The notes under the pieces: generated by a model | Databases searched by the model: none | What the model was told of the DNA's origin: nothing | The model's input: only the letters and a program-made list of their open reading frames with translations | Translations under genes and position numbers: made by a program | From: Candidatus Neomicrothrix sp. UBA825 | GTDB lineage: Bacteria > Actinomycetota > Acidimicrobiia > Acidimicrobiales > UBA8592 | Reading direction: 5' to 3' | Assembly: GCA_002295705.1 (NCBI GenBank) | Contig: DBHP01000048.1 | Coordinates: forward strand, 1 to 39,068 | DNA length: 39,068 bases | Part shown: positions 11,380-18,732 of the stretch, one piece after another | How positions within the stretch are numbered: the first letter of the stretch is position 1 | Layout: every line of letters begins with the position of its first letter

Positions 11380-12654
11380 CTACTTCTTTTCGATATCTAT
11401 TTCTAAACCAGCTAAACCGCGAAGTACATAACTGGACTGGTATTCAAAAGTATTGCCTTCAGCAAATGTGGGTAGTTTCAGTCGACGAACAAGTTCTTCA
11501 AAGGCAACCTTTCCTTCTAGACGAGACAGCGGAGCCCCGATACAGAAATGATGGCCTTTCCCAAAAGCAATATGCTCCTTGAGATTATCTCTTGTAGGGT
11601 CAAACGCTTCCGAATCATCGAAAGTTGACTCATCACGATTAGCTGCGCCGAACATTACCCATATACGTGACCCTTTAGGGATAGACACACCCTGAACCTC
11701 AGCATCTTTCGTCACAACCCGAAACAAACCCTGATTGGGTGAAGAAACTCGTAACCCTTCTTCAACTACGCCGTGTATCATACCCTCAGGATCAGCTTCT
11801 AGAGCATTCCACCATTTCGGTTCCTCGACAAGTGTTCGCATTGTCTCATCTAAAAACTTTGTTGTTGTTTCATTTCCAGCAACCATCAATTGCTGAATAA
11901 TGCTGTAAATCTCGGAAAAATCTAATTTGCGTGTCTCCCCATCATCCAGATCAGGGTGGGCAAAATCAGCATGGGCTAAATCAGAAAGCACATCATCTTT
12001 GGGGTGCTCCAATCTTTTCTCATATTCTGAGTACCAATAATTCTGGTTTTCCAACTGCACTGAGACAGCATCAATCCACTCATCATGAGAGAGTTTGTTG
12101 CCTATTGCTGCAGTGGCTGCATCAGACCAATCCTTAACTTTGCCTTCAACATCCGGTGCCATATTTAATGCATAGTGAATCACGCGGACAGGAAACGAAA
12201 CTGCGAAGTCGTTATGAAAATCAACTGTTCCCTTTTCAGGAAAAGCATCAATAAGATCAGCAGCAAACGTGCGAACTGTATCTTCTAACGCAGCGATTCT
12301 TCTCGCCGAGAATGTCCGAGAAACAAGCTTCCTATATGCAGTATGATATGGAGGGTCAATGGTGAGCATTGTTTCTTTACGGGGCCACCCTTGCCTTTGG
12401 ATCTCTGCTATGGCTTTCAGCGTTTCGGGTGATGGCTTTGATGTTGTATTCGACATTTGGGAAGAGAAAGTTCCGGTATCACGGAGTATTTCATTCACAA
12501 CGTCTAAACGCGAAGCAAAAAACATATTTGATTGTTCATGGAAGTAAAGCGGTCCATGATCCCGTAACGCAGCATAATGATTGAACGGGCACTGTTGAAC
12601 TTCCCGATCCATCGGGTCGTACGTGCTTAGATCGATCTGGTCAGAGGCTGTCAT
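11380..12654 (-). CDS. Cytochrome P450
   Basis: Soluble bacterial P450 of 424 residues. The I-helix motif AGNETT is at 259-264, the K-helix ExxR at E299-R302, and the haem loop 'FGKGHHFCIG' at 364-373 with Cys371 as iron ligand. I use the ATG at 12654 because GGAGAA lies 8 nt upstream of it; the frame could extend to a TTG at 12687, but that has no ribosome site. P450s of this kind oxidise lipids, terpenoids, steroids or xenobiotics with a ferredoxin partner, which is not in the window. It sits on the opposite strand inside the purine block, tail to tail with purL and divergent from purF. Substrate unknown. Confidence 0.93.
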   Translation of the reverse strand: MTASDQIDLSTYDPMDREVQQCPFNHYAALRDHGPLYFHEQSNMFFASRLDVVNEILRDTGTFSSQMSNTTSKPSPETLKAIAEIQRQGWPRKETMLTIDPPYHTAYRKLVSRTFSARRIAALEDTVRTFAADLIDAFPEKGTVDFHNDFAVSFPVRVIHYALNMAPDVEGKVKDWSDAATAAIGNKLSHDEWIDAVSVQLENQNYWYSEYEKRLEHPKDDVLSDLAHADFAHPDLDDGETRKLDFSEIYSIIQQLMVAGNETTTKFLDETMRTLVEEPKWWNALEADPEGMIHGVVEEGLRVSSPNQGLFRVVTKDAEVQGVSIPKGSRIWVMFGAANRDESTFDDSEAFDPTRDNLKEHIAFGKGHHFCIGAPLSRLEGKVAFEELVRRLKLPTFAEGNTFEYQSSYVLRGLAGLEIDIEKK

Positions 12655-12825
12655 AATTTCTTCTCCAAAGTTCCCCCCACGAAACAATTGATTTTATCTC
12701 ACCGCAAGCATGCTTTACTCTATTGAACTGCCTCTTTTACTATATGCCAAACTGATAAGGCACTATTCACAATTTGATCTTCTTCTATCAACGTACTGTG
12801 GTTCATAATCTGAAAGAATTCGTGT

Positions 12826-14358
12826 GTGGCACCTGACGAAACCAGCTTCGACGATGACTCACCTCGCGAAGCGTGCGGCGTTGTAGGCATCTATGCACCG
12901 GGGCAACCAGTAGCGCATTTGAATTACCTTAGTCTTTACGCGTTGCAGCACCGTGGACAAGAATCAGCAGGTATCGCAACCAGCGATGGTGAGAGAATAA
13001 CTGTCGTTAAAGACATGGGTCTGGTATCCAATGTGTTTAATGACCGAACTTTAGCTGGGCTAGACGGCCACCTTGGAATAGGGCAAACGCGTTACAGCAC
13101 GACGGGTTCTAGCTCGTGGCGTAACGCGCAACCTGTATACAGAGGGGAATTCCAAAGAGAATTTGCTTTGGGTCATAATGGAAATCTAACGAATACAGAA
13201 GAGCTTGCGCAGGAAGCTGGAATGCTGCCGGGAACTATCACAAGCGATAGTGATCTTGTAGCTGAACTCATTGCAAACCAAATCGGCCATGAATCCAATC
13301 ACAAAGCGTCTGATGGTAGAGAACTTGAACGAGGGCTAGTCAAGATTCTTCCTAAGCTAGAAGGAGCTTTCTCCTTTGTCTTAATGGATGAGGCTCATAT
13401 TATCGGTGTTCGCGACCCCAATGGATTTAGACCTCTGTGTCTTGGGAAATTAGACAACGGATGGGCACTTGCATCTGAAACTCCAGCACTTGACATTATC
13501 GGCGCTCATTTCGTTCGTGAAATCGACCCAGGAGAGATGGTCATCATTAGCGCTACAGGTGTGCGTTCTATCCAACCTTTCCCAGTTGAACGCATAAATC
13601 CAACACTCTGCGTTTTCGAATTCGTATATTTCGCCCGCCCTGACACCCAGCTATACACGCAGAGTGTTCACCACGCCAGAGTTCGAATGGGAGAACTCCT
13701 AGCAAAACAAGCACCAGTTGAAGCAGATGTCGTTATGGGAGTACCGGAATCAGGTATTCCTGCCGCAGAAGGCTACGCAAAAGAGATAAAGACTCCGTAT
13801 GCCCAAGGGCTAGTCAAGAATCGGTATATTGGGCGGACCTTTATCGCCCCTAATCAGGAACTACGTTCTTTGGGTGTCAGAATGAAACTTAACCCGCTCA
13901 GAGATACGATCAGCGGTAATCGACTCATTGTCGTCGACGACTCAATTGTTCGAGGAACAACGACAAAGGCGATGGTAAGGATGTTACGAGAAGCAGGAGC
14001 GAAGGAAATACATATGCGTATTTCCTCACCTCCATATCGTTGGCCATGCTTTTATGGGATGGATACCGGCACTAGGTCTGAACTCCTAGCAGCGAACCTC
14101 ACAGTGCAAGAAATACAGGACTACCTTGATGTGGACTCTCTTGCTTATTTAACGCTAGATAACTTATTAGAAGCCACCGGAACTAACAACGCCGGATTTT
14201 GCTCTGCATGTTTAACCGGAAATTATCCGGTGGATATCCCAGTAAACCTATCGAAGACAATACTTGAAGAATCAATCCATAAACCAGAGAAATCTTCACC
14301 GACCCAGCAACAAAAGATATCTGGAGGGATTCAACAATCCTTCAGCGAAATTCCATGA
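12826..14358 (+). CDS. purF: Amidophosphoribosyltransferase (glutamine PRPP amidotransferase)
   Basis: Commits PRPP to purine synthesis by making phosphoribosylamine; usually feedback-inhibited by AMP/GMP. 510 residues. A 16-residue propeptide precedes Cys17 ('REACGVVGIY'), which would become the N-terminal glutaminase nucleophile after processing. C262, C408, C459 and C462 stand at the positions of the four [4Fe-4S] ligands of the B. subtilis-type enzyme. The PRPP loop 'VVDDSIVRGTT' is at ~369-379. Start GTG at 12826. The 171-nt region upstream (12655-12825), shared with the divergent P450, holds CATAAT (12804-12809) as a possible -10 and a 10-bp palindrome AAGCATGCTT (12706-12715); no classical PurR box is seen. 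Confidence 0.96.
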   Translation: MAPDETSFDDDSPREACGVVGIYAPGQPVAHLNYLSLYALQHRGQESAGIATSDGERITVVKDMGLVSNVFNDRTLAGLDGHLGIGQTRYSTTGSSSWRNAQPVYRGEFQREFALGHNGNLTNTEELAQEAGMLPGTITSDSDLVAELIANQIGHESNHKASDGRELERGLVKILPKLEGAFSFVLMDEAHIIGVRDPNGFRPLCLGKLDNGWALASETPALDIIGAHFVREIDPGEMVIISATGVRSIQPFPVERINPTLCVFEFVYFARPDTQLYTQSVHHARVRMGELLAKQAPVEADVVMGVPESGIPAAEGYAKEIKTPYAQGLVKNRYIGRTFIAPNQELRSLGVRMKLNPLRDTISGNRLIVVDDSIVRGTTTKAMVRMLREAGAKEIHMRISSPPYRWPCFYGMDTGTRSELLAANLTVQEIQDYLDVDSLAYLTLDNLLEATGTNNAGFCSACLTGNYPVDIPVNLSKTILEESIHKPEKSSPTQQQKISGGIQQSFSEIP

Positions 14359-15392
14359 GCAAAGAAACATATGAATCTGCTGGCGTTAACATAGCTGCCG
14401 GAGAAGAAGCAGTCCAACGCATTACGCCACTAATCGAAAAGACCTTACGACCTGAAGTGCTCACAAAAATAGGGGGGTTCGGAGGAGCTTTTGACATAAC
14501 GCAAACAGGAAGAGCACACCCTGTGCTTGTGTCGTCAACTGATGGAGTAGGAACCAAGGCACAGGTAGCCATGATGGCAGAACAGTATGAAAGTATTGGT
14601 ATTGATCTTGTCGCCATGTGTGTTGATGATCTTGTCTGCGTAGGCGCAGAACCACTTTTCTTTCTTGACTATATTTCAGTCGGAACGCTAATCCCCGACC
14701 AAGTTGAACTTCTCGTAAAGGGAATTAGTGATGCATGTGAAGAAGCTGGTTGTGCTCTCATAGGTGGTGAGATGGCTGAACACCCCGGTCTGATGCAAGC
14801 AGGAGAGTTTGAGCTTGTAGGTTTCAGCGTCGGAGTTGTTGACAAAGATCAAATGATTACAGGAGAATCTGTCAACACAGACGATGTGATAATTGGGCTA
14901 CATTCTCCAGGCCTTCGAAGTAATGGTTATTCGCTCGCTCGAAAAGTGCTTCTTGATACTGCTAAAAAATCTATCCATGAACCAGTTTGGGAAGGAACTG
15001 ATATCACTGTCGGTGAAGAACTTCTCCGCCCGTCGGTAATATATACCCCGACAATTCTTAAAATATTGGAACGGAACCCGATTAAGGCAATAGCACATAT
15101 CACCGGAGGTGGGCTCCCAGGAAACGTCAACCGAGTCCTTCCAAACAATATGGATGCTCAAATCTCCAAAGACACGTGGACACCTCCTAGAATCTTCACC
15201 GAAATCCAATCACTTGGGAACATTGATGCCGGCGAAATGTTCAAAGTCTTTAACATGGGAATCGGAATGGTGTTAATTGTTGATCAACAAAGCGTTGATA
15301 TCACACAGGAGATTATTAATTCAACCGGACTCTCATCTACCCAAATCGGAACTGTCAAAGCAAACGGCACAGGTTCTGTACAAATCGTTTAA
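14355..15392 (+). CDS. purM: Phosphoribosylformylglycinamidine cyclo-ligase (AIR synthetase)
   Basis: Closes the imidazole ring, FGAM plus ATP to AIR, step five. 345 residues, normal length. 'YESAGVNIAAGEEAV' at the N-terminus, 'IGGFGGAFDI' (~38-47), 'STDGVGTKAQ' (~60-69), 'MCVDDLVCVGAEPLFFLDY' and 'GLRSNGYSLAR' are the conserved AIRS blocks. Starts by ATGA overlap with purF, and the HAD gene follows 18 nt later. Confidence 0.97.
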   Translation: MSKETYESAGVNIAAGEEAVQRITPLIEKTLRPEVLTKIGGFGGAFDITQTGRAHPVLVSSTDGVGTKAQVAMMAEQYESIGIDLVAMCVDDLVCVGAEPLFFLDYISVGTLIPDQVELLVKGISDACEEAGCALIGGEMAEHPGLMQAGEFELVGFSVGVVDKDQMITGESVNTDDVIIGLHSPGLRSNGYSLARKVLLDTAKKSIHEPVWEGTDITVGEELLRPSVIYTPTILKILERNPIKAIAHITGGGLPGNVNRVLPNNMDAQISKDTWTPPRIFTEIQSLGNIDAGEMFKVFNMGIGMVLIVDQQSVDITQEIINSTGLSSTQIGTVKANGTGSVQIV

Positions 15393-15410
15393 AGCTGACA
15401 GGAATCAATT

Positions 15411-16139
15411 ATGAAAACGGGCAAATATCAAGCAGTAACATATGACTTCTGGAACACACTTATTGCTGAAACAACTAATTCACTTGACCGTCGACGAGCC
15501 TTATGGACCAAGATACTCTTCGAGAATCATATTGCGATAACACAACAACAACTCGATGATGCATTTGCGGAAGGATGGAACCATTTTGATACGAATTGGA
15601 GAAATAACATTCAATCCACACTTGAGGGCGTGGTTAGCGCAGCGCTAACAAAAATTCCCGCTGCCGTCCCTTCAAACATCAAAGATCAATTGACCGATGC
15701 ATACTTGGAAGCATCAGAATCAACTCCTAGAACCCTACTTCCTGATGTTAAACAAACTCTGAAGCAGTTGAAAGAGATGGACCTTCGTTTAGCAGTGATA
15801 TGTGATGTAGGAACAATCCCTAGCATTCGCCTACGCTCATGGCTGGAAGATCTTAATGTCTACGAATTCTTCGATTACTTTGGGTTTTCAGATGAGATCG
15901 GTGTCTACAAACCTGACTCAAAGATATTTAATGAAACTCTCGCAGGGTTAGGAATATTAGACCCCTCTCAATCCATACACGTTGGCGACTTAAAAAGAAC
16001 TGACGTTGCCGGTGCACGTGCAAATAACATGACATCAGTTCGATATACCGGAGGGAGAGATGACCCAGAAGATGGAGACGAAGCAGACTACGTCATCAAA
16101 AATCATCTGGAGATTCTCGAATTATTCAAAACAAATTAG
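15411..16139 (+). CDS. HAD-superfamily hydrolase with DxW motif I
   Basis: 242 residues with the four HAD motifs: motif I 'YDFWNTL' (nucleophile D12), motif II near 'AVICDVG' (128-134), motif III Lys167 in 'VYKPDSK', and motif IV 'VGDLKRTD' (191-198). The residue two after the nucleophile, an acid/base Asp in most phosphatases, is Trp14 here. Tyr or Trp at this place is known from haloacid-dehalogenase-like members, so a phosphatase role is not assured. A helical cap (~20-105) is present. AGGA precedes the ATG at 15411. It probably shares the purFM transcript (18 nt gap). Its stop interlocks with that of the LLM gene on the other strand. Substrate unknown. Confidence 0.8.
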   Translation: MKTGKYQAVTYDFWNTLIAETTNSLDRRRALWTKILFENHIAITQQQLDDAFAEGWNHFDTNWRNNIQSTLEGVVSAALTKIPAAVPSNIKDQLTDAYLEASESTPRTLLPDVKQTLKQLKEMDLRLAVICDVGTIPSIRLRSWLEDLNVYEFFDYFGFSDEIGVYKPDSKIFNETLAGLGILDPSQSIHVGDLKRTDVAGARANNMTSVRYTGGRDDPEDGDEADYVIKNHLEILELFKTN

Positions 16140-17257
16140 CTATCTGAGAAGTGAGGAATCACATATTCTCCATATTGCCGGATTGTTTCCATCGCAGCTT
16201 CATGTGGCACGCCTCCCATCTGCATTATGCACATAATTTCATCAGCGCCGGCACTTTGTAGTTGGGCCACATATTCAATAGCATCATTCTTATTGCCATA
16301 GGCATGATCAACATTGAAAGGACTTGTAGAAGCCGATATTGCAGGTACGGGATGTCCACCCTCAACCATGAATGCTTCGACTTGTTCCTTTGCGTCACTA
16401 ACAGCATTGCGAATATCTATCTCAGGTGGAACTGTTTCAGGAAGGGGTGTTCCCAAATTCCAATGCTGAATTGATTCTGCAAAAAACTTTTGCCCTCTAG
16501 CACCTATTTGAAAAGCTTCCTCAGCATCATCAAGGACGATGGTAGGACACAAGGCAGAAAGAAAATTCGTAGGCTGTTTTGAGATGCAAGAGTCTGGATC
16601 TCGCGTTGCAATTGCTTCGTCATAAATCTCTCGTAATGTTTGCACTTGAGTTGGACCGGAAAATCCTAACACTAAAGCCCCAACACCATACTCAGCAGCC
16701 AATCGAACGGTCTGATCTTTTGTGCAGGCCATATATAGCGGTGGGTGTGGAAGTTGCAATGGTCGTGGAATGACTGATCGAGGAGAAATCTGAATACTTC
16801 CGTCCCACTCAAATTCATCATTTTGCCAACATTGACTAAGAATCTGAAGCGATTCCTTGACTTGTGGATACGTATCGTCTTTATCCACTCCGAATCCCGA
16901 CATCTCCATTGCGGTAGCTCCACGGCCAGCTCCTACATCGAGCCGCCCGCCTGAAAGACTGTCTAGCATTCCTACTCTTTCTGCAACTCGCAGTGGATGG
17001 TTATAACCAAATGGCATGCATACCACTCCATGGCCGATACGTATTCTTTTCGTTTTTGCTGCAACCCACGTGAGGAAAATTTCAGGCGCACTCATGTGAG
17101 CATAATGAGTCAGACTGTGATGCTCTACAGCCCATATTCTATCAAACCCCATCTGCTCAGCGAAAACAGCTTGATCAACGCAACTCAACAATGTTTCGCG
17201 TTCCCCTTCAGGGCTTACATCATCACATTGGAATTCAAAAATGATTGAGAATTTCAT
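16136..17257 (-). CDS. LLM class flavin-dependent oxidoreductase (luciferase-like)
   Basis: 373 residues from the ATG at 17257. Typical bacterial-luciferase-like TIM barrel: N-terminal 'MKFSIIFEFQ', 'AEQMGFDRIWAVEHH' (~33-47), 'KTKRIRIGHGV', 'HPLRVAERVGMLDSLSGGRLDVGAGRG'-type block split over ~86-112, and a C-terminal 'SAGADEIMCIMQMGG'. Such enzymes use FMNH2 or F420 to oxidise or cleave organic substrates. An upstream TTG would add 24 residues with no similarity, so the ATG is preferred; TACTTT ends 8 nt before it. Stop codons of this gene and the HAD gene overlap by 4 nt. Cofactor and substrate cannot be told. Confidence 0.9.
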   Translation of the reverse strand: MKFSIIFEFQCDDVSPEGERETLLSCVDQAVFAEQMGFDRIWAVEHHSLTHYAHMSAPEIFLTWVAAKTKRIRIGHGVVCMPFGYNHPLRVAERVGMLDSLSGGRLDVGAGRGATAMEMSGFGVDKDDTYPQVKESLQILSQCWQNDEFEWDGSIQISPRSVIPRPLQLPHPPLYMACTKDQTVRLAAEYGVGALVLGFSGPTQVQTLREIYDEAIATRDPDSCISKQPTNFLSALCPTIVLDDAEEAFQIGARGQKFFAESIQHWNLGTPLPETVPPEIDIRNAVSDAKEQVEAFMVEGGHPVPAISASTSPFNVDHAYGNKNDAIEYVAQLQSAGADEIMCIMQMGGVPHEAAMETIRQYGEYVIPHFSDS

Positions 17258-17265
17258 GCGCCCCC

Positions 17266-17271
17266 AAAGTA
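17266..17271 (-). promoter_or_regulatory. -10-like box of the LLM gene
   Basis: On the minus strand TACTTT is followed by exactly 8 nt (GGGGGCGC) and the ATG at 17257. This fits a leaderless start; the G-run could alternatively serve as a weak ribosome site. Confidence 0.4.
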
Positions 17272-17330
17272 GCCATCTAACTTGAAACCCATAGTAGTTG
17301 CCCAACAGAAAAGAAAGCGATTCGGTCATG

Positions 17331-17336
17331 TACTCT
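17331..17336 (+). promoter_or_regulatory. -10-like box of the dienelactone hydrolase gene
   Basis: TACTCT ends 7 nt before the ATG at 17344 and no Shine-Dalgarno is present, consistent with a leaderless transcript divergent from the LLM gene. Confidence 0.4.
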
Positions 17337-17343
17337 CAGGTAT

Positions 17344-18141
17344 ATGGGAAATACCAAGTTTGATGACCTACATGATTTTCGTTGCGAAAAATTAAAGTTT
17401 GATGGCGACCAAAAGGATGTTTTCTGGAAAGGCAGTGGACCGGGAGTCATACTATTGACCGAAATTCCTGGGATCACACCCGAAGTAGCAGACTTTGCAA
17501 GAAGAATCGCTAGAAATGGATTCACTGTGGCTATGCCAAACCTATTTGGGGAACCCGGTCGCCCATATAACAACGCCTACGCATTGAAATCAATGGTACG
17601 TGCCTGCATCTCAAAGGAATTCATCACTTTCGCAATGGGGAAAAGCTCACCAGTTACAATCTGGATTCAACAACTAATCAAAGTCACTGCCAAAAAGTGT
17701 GACGGAAAAGGCGTTGGAGTAATCGGAATGTGCCTAACGGGCGGTTTTGCTTTATCTCTAGCCGTGAATCCTCTCGTAAAAGTTCCTGTGATGAGCCAAC
17801 CAAGCCTTCCGCTACCAATTGGAACAAAAAGAAAGAAGGATGTTGGTCTATCACAACAAGACTTAGCCATCGTGCGTGAAAGAGTAGAAAAGGAAAATCT
17901 TTGCGTTATAGGACTCCGATTCTCTGAAGATAAATTCTCACCAAGTCAGAGGTTCAAAACTCTCAAAGAGACTCTGGGTGATGGATTCCTAGGAGTAGAG
18001 ATTAACAGTTCAGAATCAAATCCTCACGGTATTGAACACAGCGCACACTCAGTGCTCACAACGGACTTTTCTAACACAGCTGAGCATCCCACACTAAAAG
18101 CATACGACACTATCGTCGAACATTTTAAAGCCCGCTTATAG
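17344..18141 (+). CDS. Dienelactone hydrolase family protein
   Basis: Alpha/beta-hydrolase of 265 residues. It has the 'LLTEIPGIT' strand and loop (37-45, Glu40 as in dienelactone hydrolases), nucleophile C130 in 'GMCLTGG', probable D196 in 'FSEDKF' and H235 in 'AHSVL', the Cys-Asp-His order of the family. Classical members open dienelactones in aromatic breakdown; many homologues are uncharacterised esterases. It is divergent from the LLM gene and ends 6 nt from the acidic protein gene on the other strand. A second, different family member starts at 38598. Confidence 0.85.
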   Translation: MGNTKFDDLHDFRCEKLKFDGDQKDVFWKGSGPGVILLTEIPGITPEVADFARRIARNGFTVAMPNLFGEPGRPYNNAYALKSMVRACISKEFITFAMGKSSPVTIWIQQLIKVTAKKCDGKGVGVIGMCLTGGFALSLAVNPLVKVPVMSQPSLPLPIGTKRKKDVGLSQQDLAIVRERVEKENLCVIGLRFSEDKFSPSQRFKTLKETLGDGFLGVEINSSESNPHGIEHSAHSVLTTDFSNTAEHPTLKAYDTIVEHFKARL

Positions 18142-18147
18142 AGAAAC

Positions 18148-18633
18148 TTACTCCTCTAGCTCTTCACTTTTCTCTTCTTTTTCTTGATTTTCGTGTTCCG
18201 GTTCATCACTTTCAGACATCTCAACCTCTTCCTCAGTCTTTTCTTCTGATTCCGCGTCTACGTTTTCAGATTCATCACTTTCAGATGTTTCTGCCTGTTC
18301 TTGAGCTTCTGTCTCTAATGCTTCATCACCACTCGCTACACCCTCACTTTTAGTTAATTCAGAATTATCCTCATCAGGGAGCGGATCCTCACCAGCTAAA
18401 ATCCTCTTTAAGTTATCATCTGCTTTTAACCAAACCGCCTTTGCTTGCTCCTTTTCCTCAGCAGAAAGGTCAGGATTCTTTTCAGCGTCTTGCAAAGCCT
18501 TCACAGCATTCGCCTTCTTCTTTTCAGCCCTTCTGACGATCGCTAGTTCCTTCTCCTTCAACTTCAGTTTCTCTAACTCACTGTTGAACAATTCAAGCGC
18601 AACATCTAATTCTTTATTTCGGCTCTGGACCAT
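18148..18633 (-). CDS. Acidic coiled-coil protein of unknown function
   Basis: 161 residues from ATG 18633, supported by GGAG on the minus strand just upstream; a longer in-frame start at 18702 would add 23 residues. Residues ~1-90 are Lys/Glu/Ala-rich and look like a long helix or coiled coil ('ELEKLKLKEKELAIVRRAEKKK'-type pattern). From ~95 to the end the protein is mostly Glu, Asp and Ser, with the repeated block SESDE encoded by a 15-nt direct repeat (18202-18216 and 18271-18285). No signal peptide, no membrane segment, no recognised domain. It is divergent from pcrA. It could be a nucleic-acid mimic or interaction tail protein, but that is a guess. Confidence 0.65.
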   Translation of the reverse strand: MVQSRNKELDVALELFNSELEKLKLKEKELAIVRRAEKKKANAVKALQDAEKNPDLSAEEKEQAKAVWLKADDNLKRILAGEDPLPDEDNSELTKSEGVASGDEALETEAQEQAETSESDESENVDAESEEKTEEEVEMSESDEPEHENQEKEEKSEELEE

Positions 18634-18720
18634 AACGGACTCCACTACGTAAAACTTTGTTTCGCTTAAGAAAGATAGCCGCAAAATAGCAAAGCTCCTC
18701 AATTCGGCACACCTTCCATG

Positions 18721-18726
18721 TATTGT
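18721..18726 (+). promoter_or_regulatory. -10-like box deciding the pcrA start
   Basis: TATTGT is followed by 6 nt and then ATG at 18733. It lies immediately after an alternative in-frame ATG at 18718 that lacks a ribosome site, so it argues for the downstream start. Confidence 0.4.
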
Positions 18727-18732
18727 GGCGGA

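Noticed and set aside
11372..11390. GTAG-TCTG-CTAC followed by a T-rich stretch at the purL end, terminator-like
   Set aside because: Only a 4-bp stem overlapping the purL stop; too weak to call a terminator.
12655..12687. Longer P450 start at TTG 12687
   Set aside because: No ribosome site, whereas the ATG at 12654 has a well-spaced GGAGAA.
12688..12825. Possible tRNA or riboswitch in the purF upstream region
   Set aside because: No cloverleaf-like arms or known purine riboswitch core could be traced by eye.
17258..17329. 24-residue N-terminal extension of the LLM protein
   Set aside because: Starts with a TTG-like codon, not similar to the family, and contains the -10-like box of the preferred start.
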